DNA from: Ampullaceana balthica
Taxonomy: Eukaryota; Mollusca; Gastropoda; Lymnaeidae
Assembly: GCA_944989445.1 (NCBI GenBank)
Contig: CALYLW010000285.1
Location: 2,010,013 to 2,074,012, forward strand
Length of the DNA stretch: 64,000 nucleotides
Reading direction: 5' to 3'
This document shows positions 11,601 through 22,768 of this stretch, one piece after another. Below the pieces are notes generated by a model. The model did not search any database. It had not been told where the DNA came from and saw only the letters and a list, made by a program, of their open reading frames with translations. The position numbers were made by a program, and so were the translations under genes. Position 1 is the first letter of the stretch, and every line of letters starts with the position of its first letter.

Positions 11601-12571
11601 ACTTTTGAAAGATCAGCTGGAAAGGTATTTACAAGTTGTAAAATTATATCTAAGGTGGTAGTTATTAGGTATGATTATAATCCATCTGAAGAGGTATGTA
11701 CTAGTTGTATTAATTTATCAAGAGATAGTTATTAGTTGTATGATTAGAAAAGATCTAGTCTATATTCAAATATGTTATTAATAAGATTTTAATGGACAAG
11801 CAAGATATTAGAGGTGTGATAAATGTGATATCACAGGAGGCTCTTCCTAGTTATATTATTAAAATCGATGAAGAATTTATATTTGTAAAATTACAGGTGG
11901 TTACTAGTTGTATGATTATGTGTAATCAACTTACTGAAAAAAATTAAATTTTTTCCATGATTATTTTAAAAAGATCAATCTTTTATGACAAAACAACTCA
12001 ACGAATAACACTAAAGATTAATGTAGACTCAAACATGTTTTTAAATTAAACATTACGTGTTCATATTTATTTACAAAAGAGATATAATAGTATACGTTTT
12101 GACAAATTCATTTATCTGGAGAATATAAATCAATTGAATATACTTGACATAATAGCTACTATAAATATATAAAATAATATTGAAATAACGGAATTGAAAT
12201 AATAATTCCATGAAAAATACAAATTACTTAAGAACATATTTAAATCAAAGTGTTCATTTTGTTTATATTTTTGTTGTCAACTTACTAAATACTTTTATGT
12301 ATCTTTTAATTGTTCATTTCAATTCTATAGAATGTGCTACTGGGCTCACAGCGCTTCACACAAAAATAGTAACACACACATAATAATCAATACATTCATT
12401 TGTATACATGCATTATCAGAACTACAACGAATTTTAAAATAAAATAAATTTATATCATATAAGACGTAATTACAAAATTGTGACATAATTTATTATTTAT
12501 AGTTTCATAGTTAAACTTTTGCGTGTTGCAACGATCTCAGAAGTAAGGAACAGAAAATAATGACTAGTATT
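11601..12571. other. AT-rich spacer with one Helitron 3'-end scar
   Basis: No coding frame is convincing. At about 12,517-12,537, GTTGCAACGATCTCAG is the reverse complement of the 3' terminal region of the family-1 Helitrons at 22,768 and 23,711. The terminal CTAG is not preserved here, so it is a degraded or truncated end. Confidence 0.45.
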
Positions 12572-13072
12572 TTTAAATCCTTTATATTAACTCGTGGTGT
12601 CTGTTTGGTTGATTGTTTGCTGGCTTGTCGAAAAAAACTGGATCGATTTTAACCCACTTCCTTGTAAGCTAGCGAGCTGACATTTTGCAGGCAGTTTTGT
12701 ACTGATAATAAAAACGAAGTTTCAAAATTTCAGAACGATCGCATGTACCGTAATTAAATTATTGATTTTTTAGATTATTTTATTTATCTCTGTTTATCAT
12801 GTTATTTTTTGAGATACAGTGTCGCGGTGCGTATTATATTGAACAACCTTTCTGTCGCGCAATAAGGTGCGTATTTTATTGACAACACTTTTTATAAACA
12901 TATTCCTGATCGATGCGCATTATAGTAAACATGTTTTACGACACATAATTACAATTTTGTATTTTTGGATGGTCTTGCGCTGCATATTATAATGAACATT
13001 CTTTTAGTTATGTCTCGTACATAAAGGATGGATAGTCAAACAACAAGTTGTTGTTATTTTTTTACGGGGTTT
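12572..13072 (-). mobile_element. Small interspersed element with subterminal inverted repeat
   Basis: This is the reverse-complement relative of the elements at 13,953, 26,583 and 27,089. On the minus strand it begins near AACCCCGTAAAAA and ends with ATATAAAGGATTTA. In better copies the inner ends form an inverted pair, TAAATCCTTTA and TAAAGGATTTA. It contains several GCGCA/ATACGCACC motifs and a block ending in AATGTACCGTAATTAAATTA. It has no coding capacity. It ends exactly where duplicated copy B starts. Confidence 0.65.
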
Positions 13073-13952
13073 TCTATATTTAAAATCAGGTTAAAACATT
13101 TGTGGGTGTACATTAAACAATTTCCCAAAATTTTATTGTGATCGGATAAATAAAATAATATATCCTTACCTAACATTACAAAGAAACGATATTAAATCCC
13201 CCGGCCAGAACCAGTGCAAGAAGTAAAGTTAAAAACACATTGAAGATTTCAAACATAATAAGGATAATTACATGTGTCAAGATTGTGTATAATTGGAGGC
13301 ATGGATATCATGGGTTCAATGCCCCTTAGTTTTTTTTTAAATATAACCCTTCATGTTATTATATACCATTTTTTTTCAAATACAAAATACACAAAAAATG
13401 TGTGTAATAGAAGCATGAAATTGTGCTCCCAAAGTTTCATGGCGATTGCATGAATGAAGTAGTAAATTATAAAGGAATAATACACTGACATTCATTTATA
13501 TAGATATATAGATAGATTAATTACAACATATTTTTGTGCTATTCGTGACGAACAAAAAGATGTAGCCATAAAATTAAAAAAATAAACTAAACTAAAATAA
13601 GATGTGTTATTTATTGAATTTAAAAATATTTCTGCAAATATTTTCTTTGATAAGTTTTATCAATAAAATTTAAGACTATGAGATCATAAGATTATACGCG
13701 GCTCTAACATTTTCTTTTTTCATAATCTGTTTTCTAATTTTTCTCCTTTCTAAAGCGTATACTTTTGTATTAGCTAATTAATAAGGCTTTAAATTATAGA
13801 TTTGATGACACAATTTGTGTGTTTTGTATTTTGTTTAAAAGCTTTATCGCAGCCCTATTTTACAAGCTATATCACGAGTTTGGGTCAAAAACATTATTTA
13901 TTTACTCAGTAGTCAAATTATTTTTAAATACAGTACTTATAAGGAAATAAAA

Positions 13953-14420
13953 CAAACCCGTAAAAACAAAGTTTTTGACTATAAATCCCTTATATATGAG
14001 ACATAACTAACAGTATTGATTATTTTCAAACATTTACAGACTGACACCGAGTGATGTCCCTTGTCTTTAATAAATGGGGGTGGGATGTGAGGGGGTGTCG
14101 GCACGACGGTCGGCGTCAACACGACGGTCGGCGTCAACTCAAACTCACGTGAAACTGACAGAAAAAAAACAATAACAAACAGTGAATTTTGAATTACATA
14201 CCTCATATAAGGATAAACTAAAAATGCATTAATTTAATTACGGTACGTTCGATCGATCTGAAATTTTAATACGATGCATTGTTAGGTCAGACGGGTCCGT
14301 GTGCCAAATTTCAGTTTGATCGGATCATGGGAAGTGGGTCATTTTTGACTTCTGTTTTTTCCACCCGCCCGCCCGCCGAGCCCAAGACAGAGACGGCCGC
14401 GAAGTTAATATAAGGGATTT
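13953..14420 (+). mobile_element. Small interspersed element inserted in copy B
   Basis: The element starts AACCCGTAAAAAC, continues TTTTTGACTATAAATCCC, and ends GTTAATATAAGGGATTTA. Copy A runs uninterrupted from TTATAAGGAAAAAAAACG to AACTTTGGCCCC at about 4,372-4,395, so the insertion postdates the duplication or was lost cleanly from copy A. Flanking A-rich sequence prevents an exact target-site call. It is noncoding. A CCGCCCGCCCGCC-type stretch near its 3' end corresponds to the AAGCAAGC stretch of the sister copies. Confidence 0.75.
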
Positions 14421-15642
14421 AAAAACGTAACTTTGGCCCCGACCCCATTTTAAGTCATACATTTTTTTATATCCATTAAATCCTGACGGGCTTGTATTCA
14501 ACAAATTTTAGAATTTCAAAACGATCGGATAAATAAAATTAAATTTAAAAAGCCTTAAATGTATTTACAAATTGAAAGTAGGGTCTCGACAGCCAATTAT
14601 TGCAAGATGTAATGCTCACAATACCTGTATTTCAATCTGCATCTTGTTGGATTTTTTCATTAACATTTGTAAAGATTAAGTATAATCTAATGGGAAATAA
14701 GATCTTAAATTTTTACGATTTTAATTGTTTTGTCGCTAATTAATGTCAGTAGTAAATTAATGCGTTATATTATTAAACAATATAATTTTCAATGTCACGT
14801 AGTGTCTGTCCGTGACGCTACTAATTTTAGAAAGCAGTGCACCAAATTACTGCACCAATGCATCAAAAGGTGTGCAAATTAAAGATGCGCTGTAAGAAAA
14901 TAGTATATGACGTCATTGTTTTAGCTCATAGAGGATTTGATGATGGTTAATTATAAAATAAAAAAAAACAAAGGGGCGCCGTAGGCGCCCTACAACCCCT
15001 ATTATAAAATACTTTGTGTAGATTTCAGAAAGTTTAATATTTCGTATTTATCAAACAAGGACAAGTTAGTTGGGCTTTTGAAAAAGGTGGGCGCCGTAGA
15101 TGCCCTAGAAAAAGTGCATTTTTTCAAATTAAATAGATTTCAGCTGAAAACTTCCCTCATTTTTGACGGGTGATACTCTAGTTTTAATATGAGCTATCAA
15201 GTTTTATATATCAAGTTTAGTCAAGATCCATCCATTAACCCTGGAACTAACGCTTAAACTAATTTGTATATAGTTAATAATTGCAAAAAACAAAATTATG
15301 GGGTCGGGCACCCAGACCCCACATCCCCCCCAGCCTGACCGTTTATGTAAAAGAAATTGTTATTTACCATCCCTGGAGTGTACTCGACAATCTCCCAAAG
15401 TTTCATGGAGATCGGATGAATGGTGTAGAAAGGTATAAAGAGCAAACAGACTAACAGAGATACATACATATATTTCATAAAAAATATTTTTGTGTCAGTC
15501 AAAGGAGTAAAAATAAACTAAACAAATATAGGTATGTCAATTTTTAAAAATAATATATTTTCTTTGACAAAGTTTGTCAATAATATTTTAAAGTAAGATT
15601 ATGGATTTGCAAGCGGCTTTAAAATTATTATTTTTTCATAAT

Positions 15643-15679
15643 TTCTCTCTCTCTCTCTCTCTCATCTCTCTCATCTCTC

Positions 15680-15765
<86 letters not shown>

Positions 15766-15935
15766 CTCCTAAATTGCCCTCGTCTCACTTAGTCTCTTTT
15801 CCACTCACTATTGTATTCTCTTTTTCTCTCTGTCTCTTTCTCTCTTTCCCTCCCCTTTCTCTCTATTTATTTATTTCTAATTCTTCTATATCTCTAGTTT
15901 TCCTCTCTTTCTCTCTCTCCTTTATCTCTCTCATC
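15643..15935. repeat. (TC)n microsatellite in copy B
   Basis: Dense CT dinucleotides with several CATCTCTC interruptions, homologous to 5,599-5,833. Confidence 0.9.
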
Positions 15936-15943
15936 AAGTCTTA

Positions 15944-16270
15944 TGTGTAGATGTCAGGACGTTGCAATCTCATGTGTAGATGACAGGACGTTAAAGTCTC
16001 ATGTGTAGATGACAGGACGTTAAAGTCTCATGTGTAGATGACAGGACGTTAAAGTCTCATGTGTAGATGACAGGACGTTGCAAAGTCTCATGTGTAGATG
16101 ACAGGACGTTAAAGTCTCATGTGTAGATGACAGGACGTTAAAGTCTCATGTGTAGATGACAGGACGTTGAAGTCTCATGTGTAGATGACAGGACGTTGAA
16201 GTCTCATGTGTAGATGACAGGACGTTGAAGTCTCATGTGTAGATGACAGGACGTTGAAGTGTCCTGTATA
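15944..16270. repeat. 29-bp minisatellite in copy B, about 11 copies
   Basis: The unit is the same as at 5,838-6,725 (GTGTAGATGACAGGACGTT core), but more uniform and much shorter. Confidence 0.9.
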
Positions 16271-16399
16271 GATGACAAATATTTTGTTGTCTTTTAATAT
16301 GAAGTAAACAAGAATAATATTTGTGCCATCACGTTATATATGTATCATGATTTCAAGATCGTTCTCTTACTTGTAAATATAACATTAAGGATCTGACTT

Positions 16400-16800
16400 G
16401 TTTCAGATGGTATGATGGTGTAATTTCATGCTCAGATGGTAGATGGTGTAATTTCATGCTCAGATGGCGTGATGTTAGAGTCTACAGATTAAAATTGTGG
16501 CACTTACCCGTCACCAGATGGTATGATTGTGCAGCTTCGTGTACAGATGGTATGATGGTGCAGCTTCATGTACAGATGGTATGATGGTGCGGCTTCGTGT
16601 ATAGATGGTTTGATGGTGCAGCTTCTGTACAGATGTATGATGGTGCAGCTTCGTGTACAGATGGTATGATGGTGCAGCTTCGTGTAAGATGGAATGATGG
16701 TGCAGCTTCATGTACAGATGGTATGATGTTGCAGCTTCGTGTACAGATGGTATGATGGTGCAGCTGCTGTATAGATGGTGAGTCAGGTAAACTCCTGACA
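16400..16800. repeat. ~28-bp minisatellite
   Basis: The unit contains CAGATGGTATGATGGTGCAG followed by CTTCGTGTA. A diverged variant with TAATTTCATGCT occurs near 16,420-16,470. Its minus-strand open frame is a repeat artefact. Confidence 0.88.
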
Positions 16801-16834
16801 TTTCAATGAAGTGACGCTGTAATCTCGGCAAGAT

Positions 16835-17290
16835 TTGCAGAATTATGAACGTTTCATTTCAACAGACTTAATATTACTGTACAATGTAGTACCATGGGAT
16901 CTCAAGTTGTGTAGATGTGTACATACGTACAGACAATTCATAGCCAATGACCACTGTTTTTCACACTGTGTTGGTGGTACACATGAGACTTCTGTACCAC
17001 CACCAAGTTTAAATGCTCTTGTTTATTTCCCTAAAGATATGTTAATTTTAACCCCAAAAAGCCCAGTAAAATTACAAAATAATATTTCTAACCCCACCCC
17101 CACCCTGTTTGCAACGACCACACTATACCCACTAACCCCCTACCCCCCACTAACACCCTACTACCACCCACCCACTAACTCCCCCCTCCCATCTAATTCT
17201 CTAATTCTAGTCTTCACTAATATAAAAGAATTCATCTGTCATCAACTTATTTTTGTACCTATTGTTGTTTATCTGTTAATAAATGAGGCA
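16835..17290. other. Unassigned spacer with C-rich stretch
   Basis: A 181-codon frame on the plus strand crosses this region into the next minisatellite, but its composition is low-complexity (P/T-rich from CCCCCAC runs at about 17,090-17,200) and it shows no domain. I do not call it a gene. Confidence 0.4.
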
Positions 17291-17374
17291 ATGGAAGGGA
17301 TGTTGGGGTCAATGGAAGGGATGTTGGGGTCAATGGAAGGGATGTTGGGGTCAATGGAAGGGATGTTGGGGTCA
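17291..17374. repeat. 21-bp minisatellite, four near-perfect copies
   Basis: The unit contains ATGGAAGGGATGTTGGGGTC plus A and is repeated four times with little change, suggesting recent expansion. The G-rich plus strand carries GGGG once and GGG once per unit. Confidence 0.95.
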
Positions 17375-17692
17375 GGTTGAGGAAAAGAACAGAAAAGAGG
17401 AGACAGAAGAATACAACAAACGTCAGATGTGAGAGAAGAGAAGAAAATGTCAGTGAGTACGGCAACTCACTCCGGGTCTAGCTACTCTTAGGATCTAGGT
17501 GTGGCATTAGGGTGGCTGACCAGTCCAGTGCTACTTTCCTAAACTAAGATTAAATTACCTAACTATACCTAAACTCTTTGCCCCATTGTTCTAATTTATA
17601 TAATCCTATTTAAACCTACTCTTTCTAAATCCTAATATTATCCCCCCCGAATCTGTTTCTAAATCCTAATTTAATATTTAATATTTATTTTT
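17375..17692. other. 3' flank of the receptor gene
   Basis: On the minus strand this follows the receptor stop codon. AATAAA occurs at 17,689-17,684, only 4 nt after the stop, and further AT-rich sequence follows. I could not pick one polyadenylation site with confidence. No other gene is visible. Confidence 0.4.
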
Positions 17693-19535
17693 CTATTGTA
17701 CATTTAATTCTATGTCATTATTAACTATTAACCTATCACGGGGCATACATTTTTGGACAAGGGAAAGGCCGCTATAAATTAAGGGATCTAACGATGAATT
17801 TAATGGGAACACTAATATAAGTAGCCATGAATACCATTCTGGACTGGCCTTATAGCCACCCCAGGACATGAGTCCCATAATAAATATGGGACACCAGCAG
17901 GCGAGGTTGGCCACTGCAACAAGACTGACCTGAATAGCAAGTCTGCTTTCTTGGCGGCGTCTTGCTGCATTGACCCCTCTGACCGCACGACCGATTGTGT
18001 TACGGTGAGACAGACAATAGATCGCCACCTGACCACAAACGATTAAAAAAAATAAAAGCATATTAAAAAAAAGAAACACTGCGATGGTGTACGGCGCTGC
18101 TGGTTGGTGACTGGTTGACAGGGGCAGACCTAGGCACATGCCATTTGTTGAAAAGGCGCCCCAATCTGCACGGATACTTGGGATTATGGATACAATAACC
18201 CCAAATATCCATGCAGCGCCAACCCTTTTAGTCACCGAAACTTTTTCCAGACACTGTCCGCCACGTGGGAATTTGATAGCTAAGATCCGCTCCAGTGTAA
18301 TTAGAAAAATGAAAATAACAGACGTTTCACTGGCAAGAGTAGCGACAAACCCGGCGGTGCTACAGAGGGCACCATGGCGCCAAGCCGACTGATAGAGGGC
18401 GTATCTGTTCCCTAAAATGGACATCTACCGAGGCAATGAGCAGTAGGTAGATGCCCATTAGGGAATCAGACACGCCAAGGCAGGTCACCAATAAGCCGTA
18501 AGGGGTTCTAAAACTGTCTCTGTCTAAAAAGAATCTAGAAAGCACGCTAGCTAAGTTCCCTCCAATTGAAAGTATGGCGACGAGCCACAAAAGGGAACGT
18601 TTTAAAATGTCGTCAAGAAGGTCCTCACAAGACGAAATACCATCCCACGGAGCGTGACACGCGTGTTTTGGTATCCCATTCCCTACCACTAAAGGACAGC
18701 AAAGATAAGGTCTGTCCGTATGGAAAGCGTCCTTTATTTGGAGGTGAAGAAGTTCAGAGATGACGTCAGAGTCTTGGAACTGTGTGCCTTGTATGTTAAG
18801 AAAGTTTAAGTGTCTAATGTGATGAAGAAAATGAAATTTTTGAATTGGTGTGTTCTGAAGATTGAGGTAAGTCAGAAATTTATATGAAGTGTCAAAAAAT
18901 ATTAAGGTCTAAAACAGAGACATTTGTGTTAGACAGATCTAGTGACCTTAACCTCTCTGTACTTATGCTAGTGTACTGTAAATAATGCAAATAAGGATTG
19001 TTGGATAGATTTAAAAATTGTAAGTTGGTAAATAAAGAAATGTCTGCTTTGTGTTTTAGTGTTGTAATGTTGTTGAAACTTAAGTCTAACCTATAGAGAT
19101 GTTTGTAAGAGTGATTGGGAGAAAAAATGGAATTTAAGGCCTTAATTCTACAATTGGAAAGAAAAAGTTCGAAAATATTCCCTAACAGTGGTGTGTCTAC
19201 GAACGAGAGGTCAAGGCCACTGAGATTCAGAAATTTTGTTGTTGTAGGAAAGATGTTCAAGGATGTAATGTTGGTGTTGACTTCTGACGTCACCACCGCA
19301 TCACCGTCACAAATAAATCCGTCAGGACAGGTCAAGACACAGATTGTCTCGTTGTCTGGACTCAGTCCGCTGTCGTCACAGGAAGTAGTTGTTTTGTTAT
19401 CTGACGTTTGCGGTATACAAAAGAGTTCATCCCTTCCATTGCGGCAATCTTTATGGCCGTTGCAAACCAAACTAAATTTGATGCTTGCCCTATCAGAGCA
19501 TTCAAACATTGGTGGTGTTTGGTACGTGATGCTGG
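17693..19535 (-). CDS. LDLa/LRR/7TM receptor, RXFP (GRL101)-like, main exon with two homopolymer frameshifts
   Basis: Seen, N to C: a class A LDL-receptor domain with four cysteines (VCNGHKDCRNGRDELFC, about 19,500-19,415); a short cysteine-containing cap (CPDGFICDG); about six to seven leucine-rich repeats (LYRLDLSFNNITTL, LQFLNLSNN, LRSLDLSNTNVSVLDL); a hinge with DRPYLCC (about 18,720-18,700); and seven membrane segments with GGN in TM1, LGVSDSLMG in TM2, CSTAGF and LERILAI in TM3, and NSSLDPLIY in TM7. The C-tail is short. Known: this order defines relaxin-type leucine-rich GPCRs, including snail GRL101; they sit in the plasma membrane. Frame breaks lie at about 18,895 (T6 where T5 would restore frame) and about 18,405 (GGG where GG would). 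There are no other stops. The exon probably starts at 19,535 after acceptor TTTCTCTTCCACAG. The frame also reads upstream to an ATG at 19,590, giving a weaker leader. Confidence 0.85.
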
Positions 19536-19591
19536 CTGTGGAAGAGAAATAAATGGCAATTATTTGAATAGCACAGAAACAATTCGTCATA

Positions 19592-20055
19592 TTATCTAAT
19601 ACACAAAGTTATTTTGGTAGTTGTTTGTGGGAATAGACAGAGAGTTATTGAAAGTTTACTTTATGAGGTAGAATTTAAAGAATCACTTATATTTCAGAAT
19701 ATATAAAATATTTTTTTCAAAATATAAATATAAGTTGGTTGAAGAAAGAGTCAAGTAAAGCAATAAAATATGAACGAACTATGAAAGTGAAAACAAATGT
19801 TTGTAATGATTAGTTTTTGAGCCCTATTTTTTCGATGATAGTTTGTTGAAATATGTTAGAAAAAAGTTGTTATTTTTTAACGAGTACATTTTAATAAACA
19901 CATGCATACATGCTGAAAGAGAATCAGACAAAGTTACAGTGGTCAAGCGGAATGCACGTTCTGCTGCCATATCGAGAGTAATATATCAATAATTATAAAC
20001 CACCACAACACAAAGCACACTGACTACACCAATGGAAACATAAAATATGTAGATA
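19592..20055. other. AT-rich sequence upstream of the receptor exon
   Basis: On the minus strand this precedes the receptor acceptor and is read here as intron. I see no exon, RNA gene or clear repeat in it. Confidence 0.4.
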
Positions 20056-20240
20056 CTAGCGTATCACCCGTCAAAAATGACGGAATTTTTCAAAATAAAT
20101 ACACATCAGATTAAAAAATAACGTAAAACGGAATTTTATTTATTTTATTTATATTTATTTGATTCATTTATTATCTGATTGAACAATTGTATGCGGAAAA
20201 GTGTTATTTTTGGTGCATCACTATAAAACAAAATCGATCG
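20056..20240 (-). mobile_element. Helitron-like 3' end (family 2) with perfect terminal hairpin
   Basis: On the minus strand the order is hairpin, 8-nt spacer, CTAG, then host T. The plus strand shows CTAG at 20,056-20,059 preceded by A, and CCGTCA-AAAA-TGACGG at 20,068-20,083, a perfect 6-bp stem with a 4-nt loop. This is the clearest of the four family-2 ends in the window. It is noncoding, and the 5' end is missing. Confidence 0.7.
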
Positions 20241-20465
20241 CAGCGCCACCTAACAGCATTATTTCCATACATACATACAGACAACGTGAATTATGTATAT
20301 TGATAGGCAAAAACACTTAATTTTAATTTTGATTCTCTCCGGCGACATATAATTTAACCCAGGCCCAGTATCATCTAAATGCCAAATTTGTACTAAGACA
20401 TGCACTAGCAAACAAGGAGCCATCCAGTGTGACACCTGCAATGAATGTTACCACACAGTAGGCCT

Positions 20466-20790
20466 CCTTACTGATACACCACGGTGCAAGGGTTACGGTG
20501 GTCGAGTGGCATGCGTACCGATGGTCACGTGTTCGAATCCATGTGAAGGCAAGGATTTGTTCCGGGGCCTAGGGCGTCCCTGAGTCCACCCAGCTCCGAA
20601 TGGGTACCTAACACTAGTTACGGAAATAAAGGCGGCTGGGTAATGCGTGGAACCCCTATAGCCGTGGCCTGTGAACGCTGCATCACTTGCCAACAGACCC
20701 GCATGGTCTGTGGAAGCATTAATCTTCTGTATAGAAGGAGCGTCTGTATAGATAAGACAAGACCAAAGTACATATCAATAGATAGGCCTA
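20466..20790 (+). mobile_element. tRNA-derived SINE inserted in the LINE PHD finger
   Basis: The insert contains pol III promoter boxes: an A-box-like TGGTCGAGTGG at 20,499-20,509 and a B box GTTCGAATCC at 20,531-20,540. A conserved SINE body follows, with GTCCCTGAGTCCACCCAGCT and GAATGGGTACC. It separates the first part of the PHD finger from its last cysteine pair. TAGGCCT at 20,459-20,465 and 20,783-20,789 could be the target-site duplication, which sets the boundaries given. That assignment is tentative. Confidence 0.7.
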
Positions 20791-21408
20791 GGAAATAAAT
20801 ATTCATCTCGGCACTGCTTACATTGTGGATTGCCCCAAACCAGTTCAGATTTGTTGAGCTATAAGGACCTGATCACCACAAACTCTTACAGTGTTTTGGC
20901 TAATCCTAATAAAAATAACCCACTAGATAAAATGAAACCTGCCAAACAAACCCATAAAATTAACCTTAAAAAATCTAATAATACTTATACTCAAAAAATT
21001 CTCAAAACACTAATGATTAATTTCCAAAGTATAAAAACTAAACTTTCAGATGTAGAGCTACTTATAAAAACAGAAGATCCAAACATAATTGCTGGTTCTG
21101 AAACTTGGTTGAACCCCAACATATATAACATATATTACATATATAACATATATAAAATATATAACTCGGTCATTTTTAACAGCAATTATAATACTTTTAG
21201 AAAAGATAGACCAGATAATTATGGAGGAGTGCTGCTTGCAATCAAATCAAATATTATAGCTGAAAAAAATTCTACTCAACCAAAATTTAATATAGAGTCC
21301 GTTTTTTTGTGTGAAATAGTTACACCAAACTCATCACCACCTATTGTAGGGAGTATATATAGACCACCGAATAAAAACCTAGAATACATGAATAATCTTT
21401 GTAGTCAA

Positions 21409-22768
21409 TCTATCTATATATATAAAAATCAAAGTATGTATGTATGTATGTATGCATGTCTTTTATAGCTGACTAAACCATTCATCCGATCGCCATGAAA
21501 CTTTTGGAGACTTTTGAGTACGCTCCCGGGATGGAAATAGGCTACTTTTTTTCAAAATTTAACCCTCATGGGGCGCCGGGGGCCCAAAAATGATTTATTT
21601 TCTTAGATATGAGCTATATAAAAATTAGTTTAAGCGTTACCTATTAGGTAAATTGATGGATCTCAACCAAACTTTGTATATAACAACTTGGTAGCCAATA
21701 TAGAAATACTAAAGGGAATAATTTCCTAATGTCCATTTCTTTGGGACTGGGGGCCCAAAATGTCTTATTTCATAAACGTTTAATATTTTATTCCCCATTC
21801 AATTATTAAAGATCTTGAAAAATATAGATAAATATATCCACAATGAAATTGATTGAAATAAACAGGCGTTTTGAACTTGGCATCTTGCACTAAATGGGCC
21901 CTGGGGCCCTTAATGTCGTTTTTTGCTTTTATGAGATATATAAAAATGAGTTTATGCGTTAACTACTGAGTAAATGAATGGATCTTAACCAAACATGGTA
22001 TATAAAAACTTGGTAGCCCATATTAAAATAACAAAGGGCACTGCACTTCTAATTTTTAATTCTTCAGGGCCGTGGGCCACAAATGTATTTTTTCGTATGT
22101 GTTTGAGATATTATTTCCCATTCTATTTTAACGACCTTAAGAAATATATCAATGATGAGACTGAATTAAAATGAGCAGCATTTTGAAATTTACATCTTAC
22201 ATCGAATGGGCCGGGGGCCCCAAATGTCTTTTTTTGTGTATACTCTAAGATATTATTTCCCACTCAGTTTTTAACGATCTTGAGAAATATATCCATGATT
22301 AAAATGAATTTAAATGAACATGTTTTCAAAATGTACATCTTGAAATGAATGGGCCTGGGGGCCCCTTAATGTAGTTTTCCTTATATCTACATATATATAA
22401 AAATTAGTTTAGGTGTTAGATAATGAGAAAATAAATGGATTTTGACCAAACGTGGTATATAAAAACTTAAAAGCCTATATTAAATTTCTATAGGGCAATG
22501 ATCTCCTAATGTCCATTTCATCGGGGCTAGGGGCCCTAAATGTGTTTTTACTAAATTTGTAATATTGTATTCCCCATTCAATTTTACACGATATTGAGAA
22601 ATATAGATACATATATTTATATTTTTGTTATGAAATTGATTGAAATGAACAGATATTCGAACTTCATATTTTAAACTGATGGGCCTGGTGACCCTTAATG
22701 TAATTTATTTTTTATCTATATATATTCCTTTTTACTGAGATCGTTGCAACGCACGACGGGTCTGCTAG
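21409..22768 (+). mobile_element. Nonautonomous Helitron (family 1), upstream unit of a tandem pair
   Basis: The unit begins TCTATCTATATATATAAAAA directly after a host A at 21,408 and ends GACGGGTCTGCTAG. The 3' region carries the palindrome CGTTGCAACG 13 nt before CTAG. The body is GGGCCC-box monomers of about 310-325 bp, the same family as 1-3,425. There is no Rep/helicase coding, so the element is nonautonomous. Confidence 0.75.

Larger units (their letters stand above)
13065..16275. repeat. Segmental duplication, copy B
   Basis: This is the second copy of 3,437-6,275, about 9.6 kb away in the same orientation. It keeps the order of Helitron 3' end (CTAG at about 15,179-15,182), family-1 Helitron fragment (about 15,183-15,510), TC microsatellite and 29-bp minisatellite. 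It lacks about 58 bp near 13,288 relative to copy A and carries an extra element at 13,953-14,420. Confidence 0.85.

Noticed and set aside
16835..17380. 181-codon plus-strand frame running into the 21-bp minisatellite
   Set aside because: Low-complexity composition, no recognisable domain, C-terminus formed by the repeat.
19115..19552. 145-codon plus-strand frame
   Set aside because: Shadow of the receptor exon, whose minus-strand frame has clear LDLa and LRR motifs.
20495..20570. tRNA gene
   Set aside because: A and B boxes are present, but the sequence does not fold as a complete tRNA and continues into a SINE body; it is a tRNA-derived SINE head.
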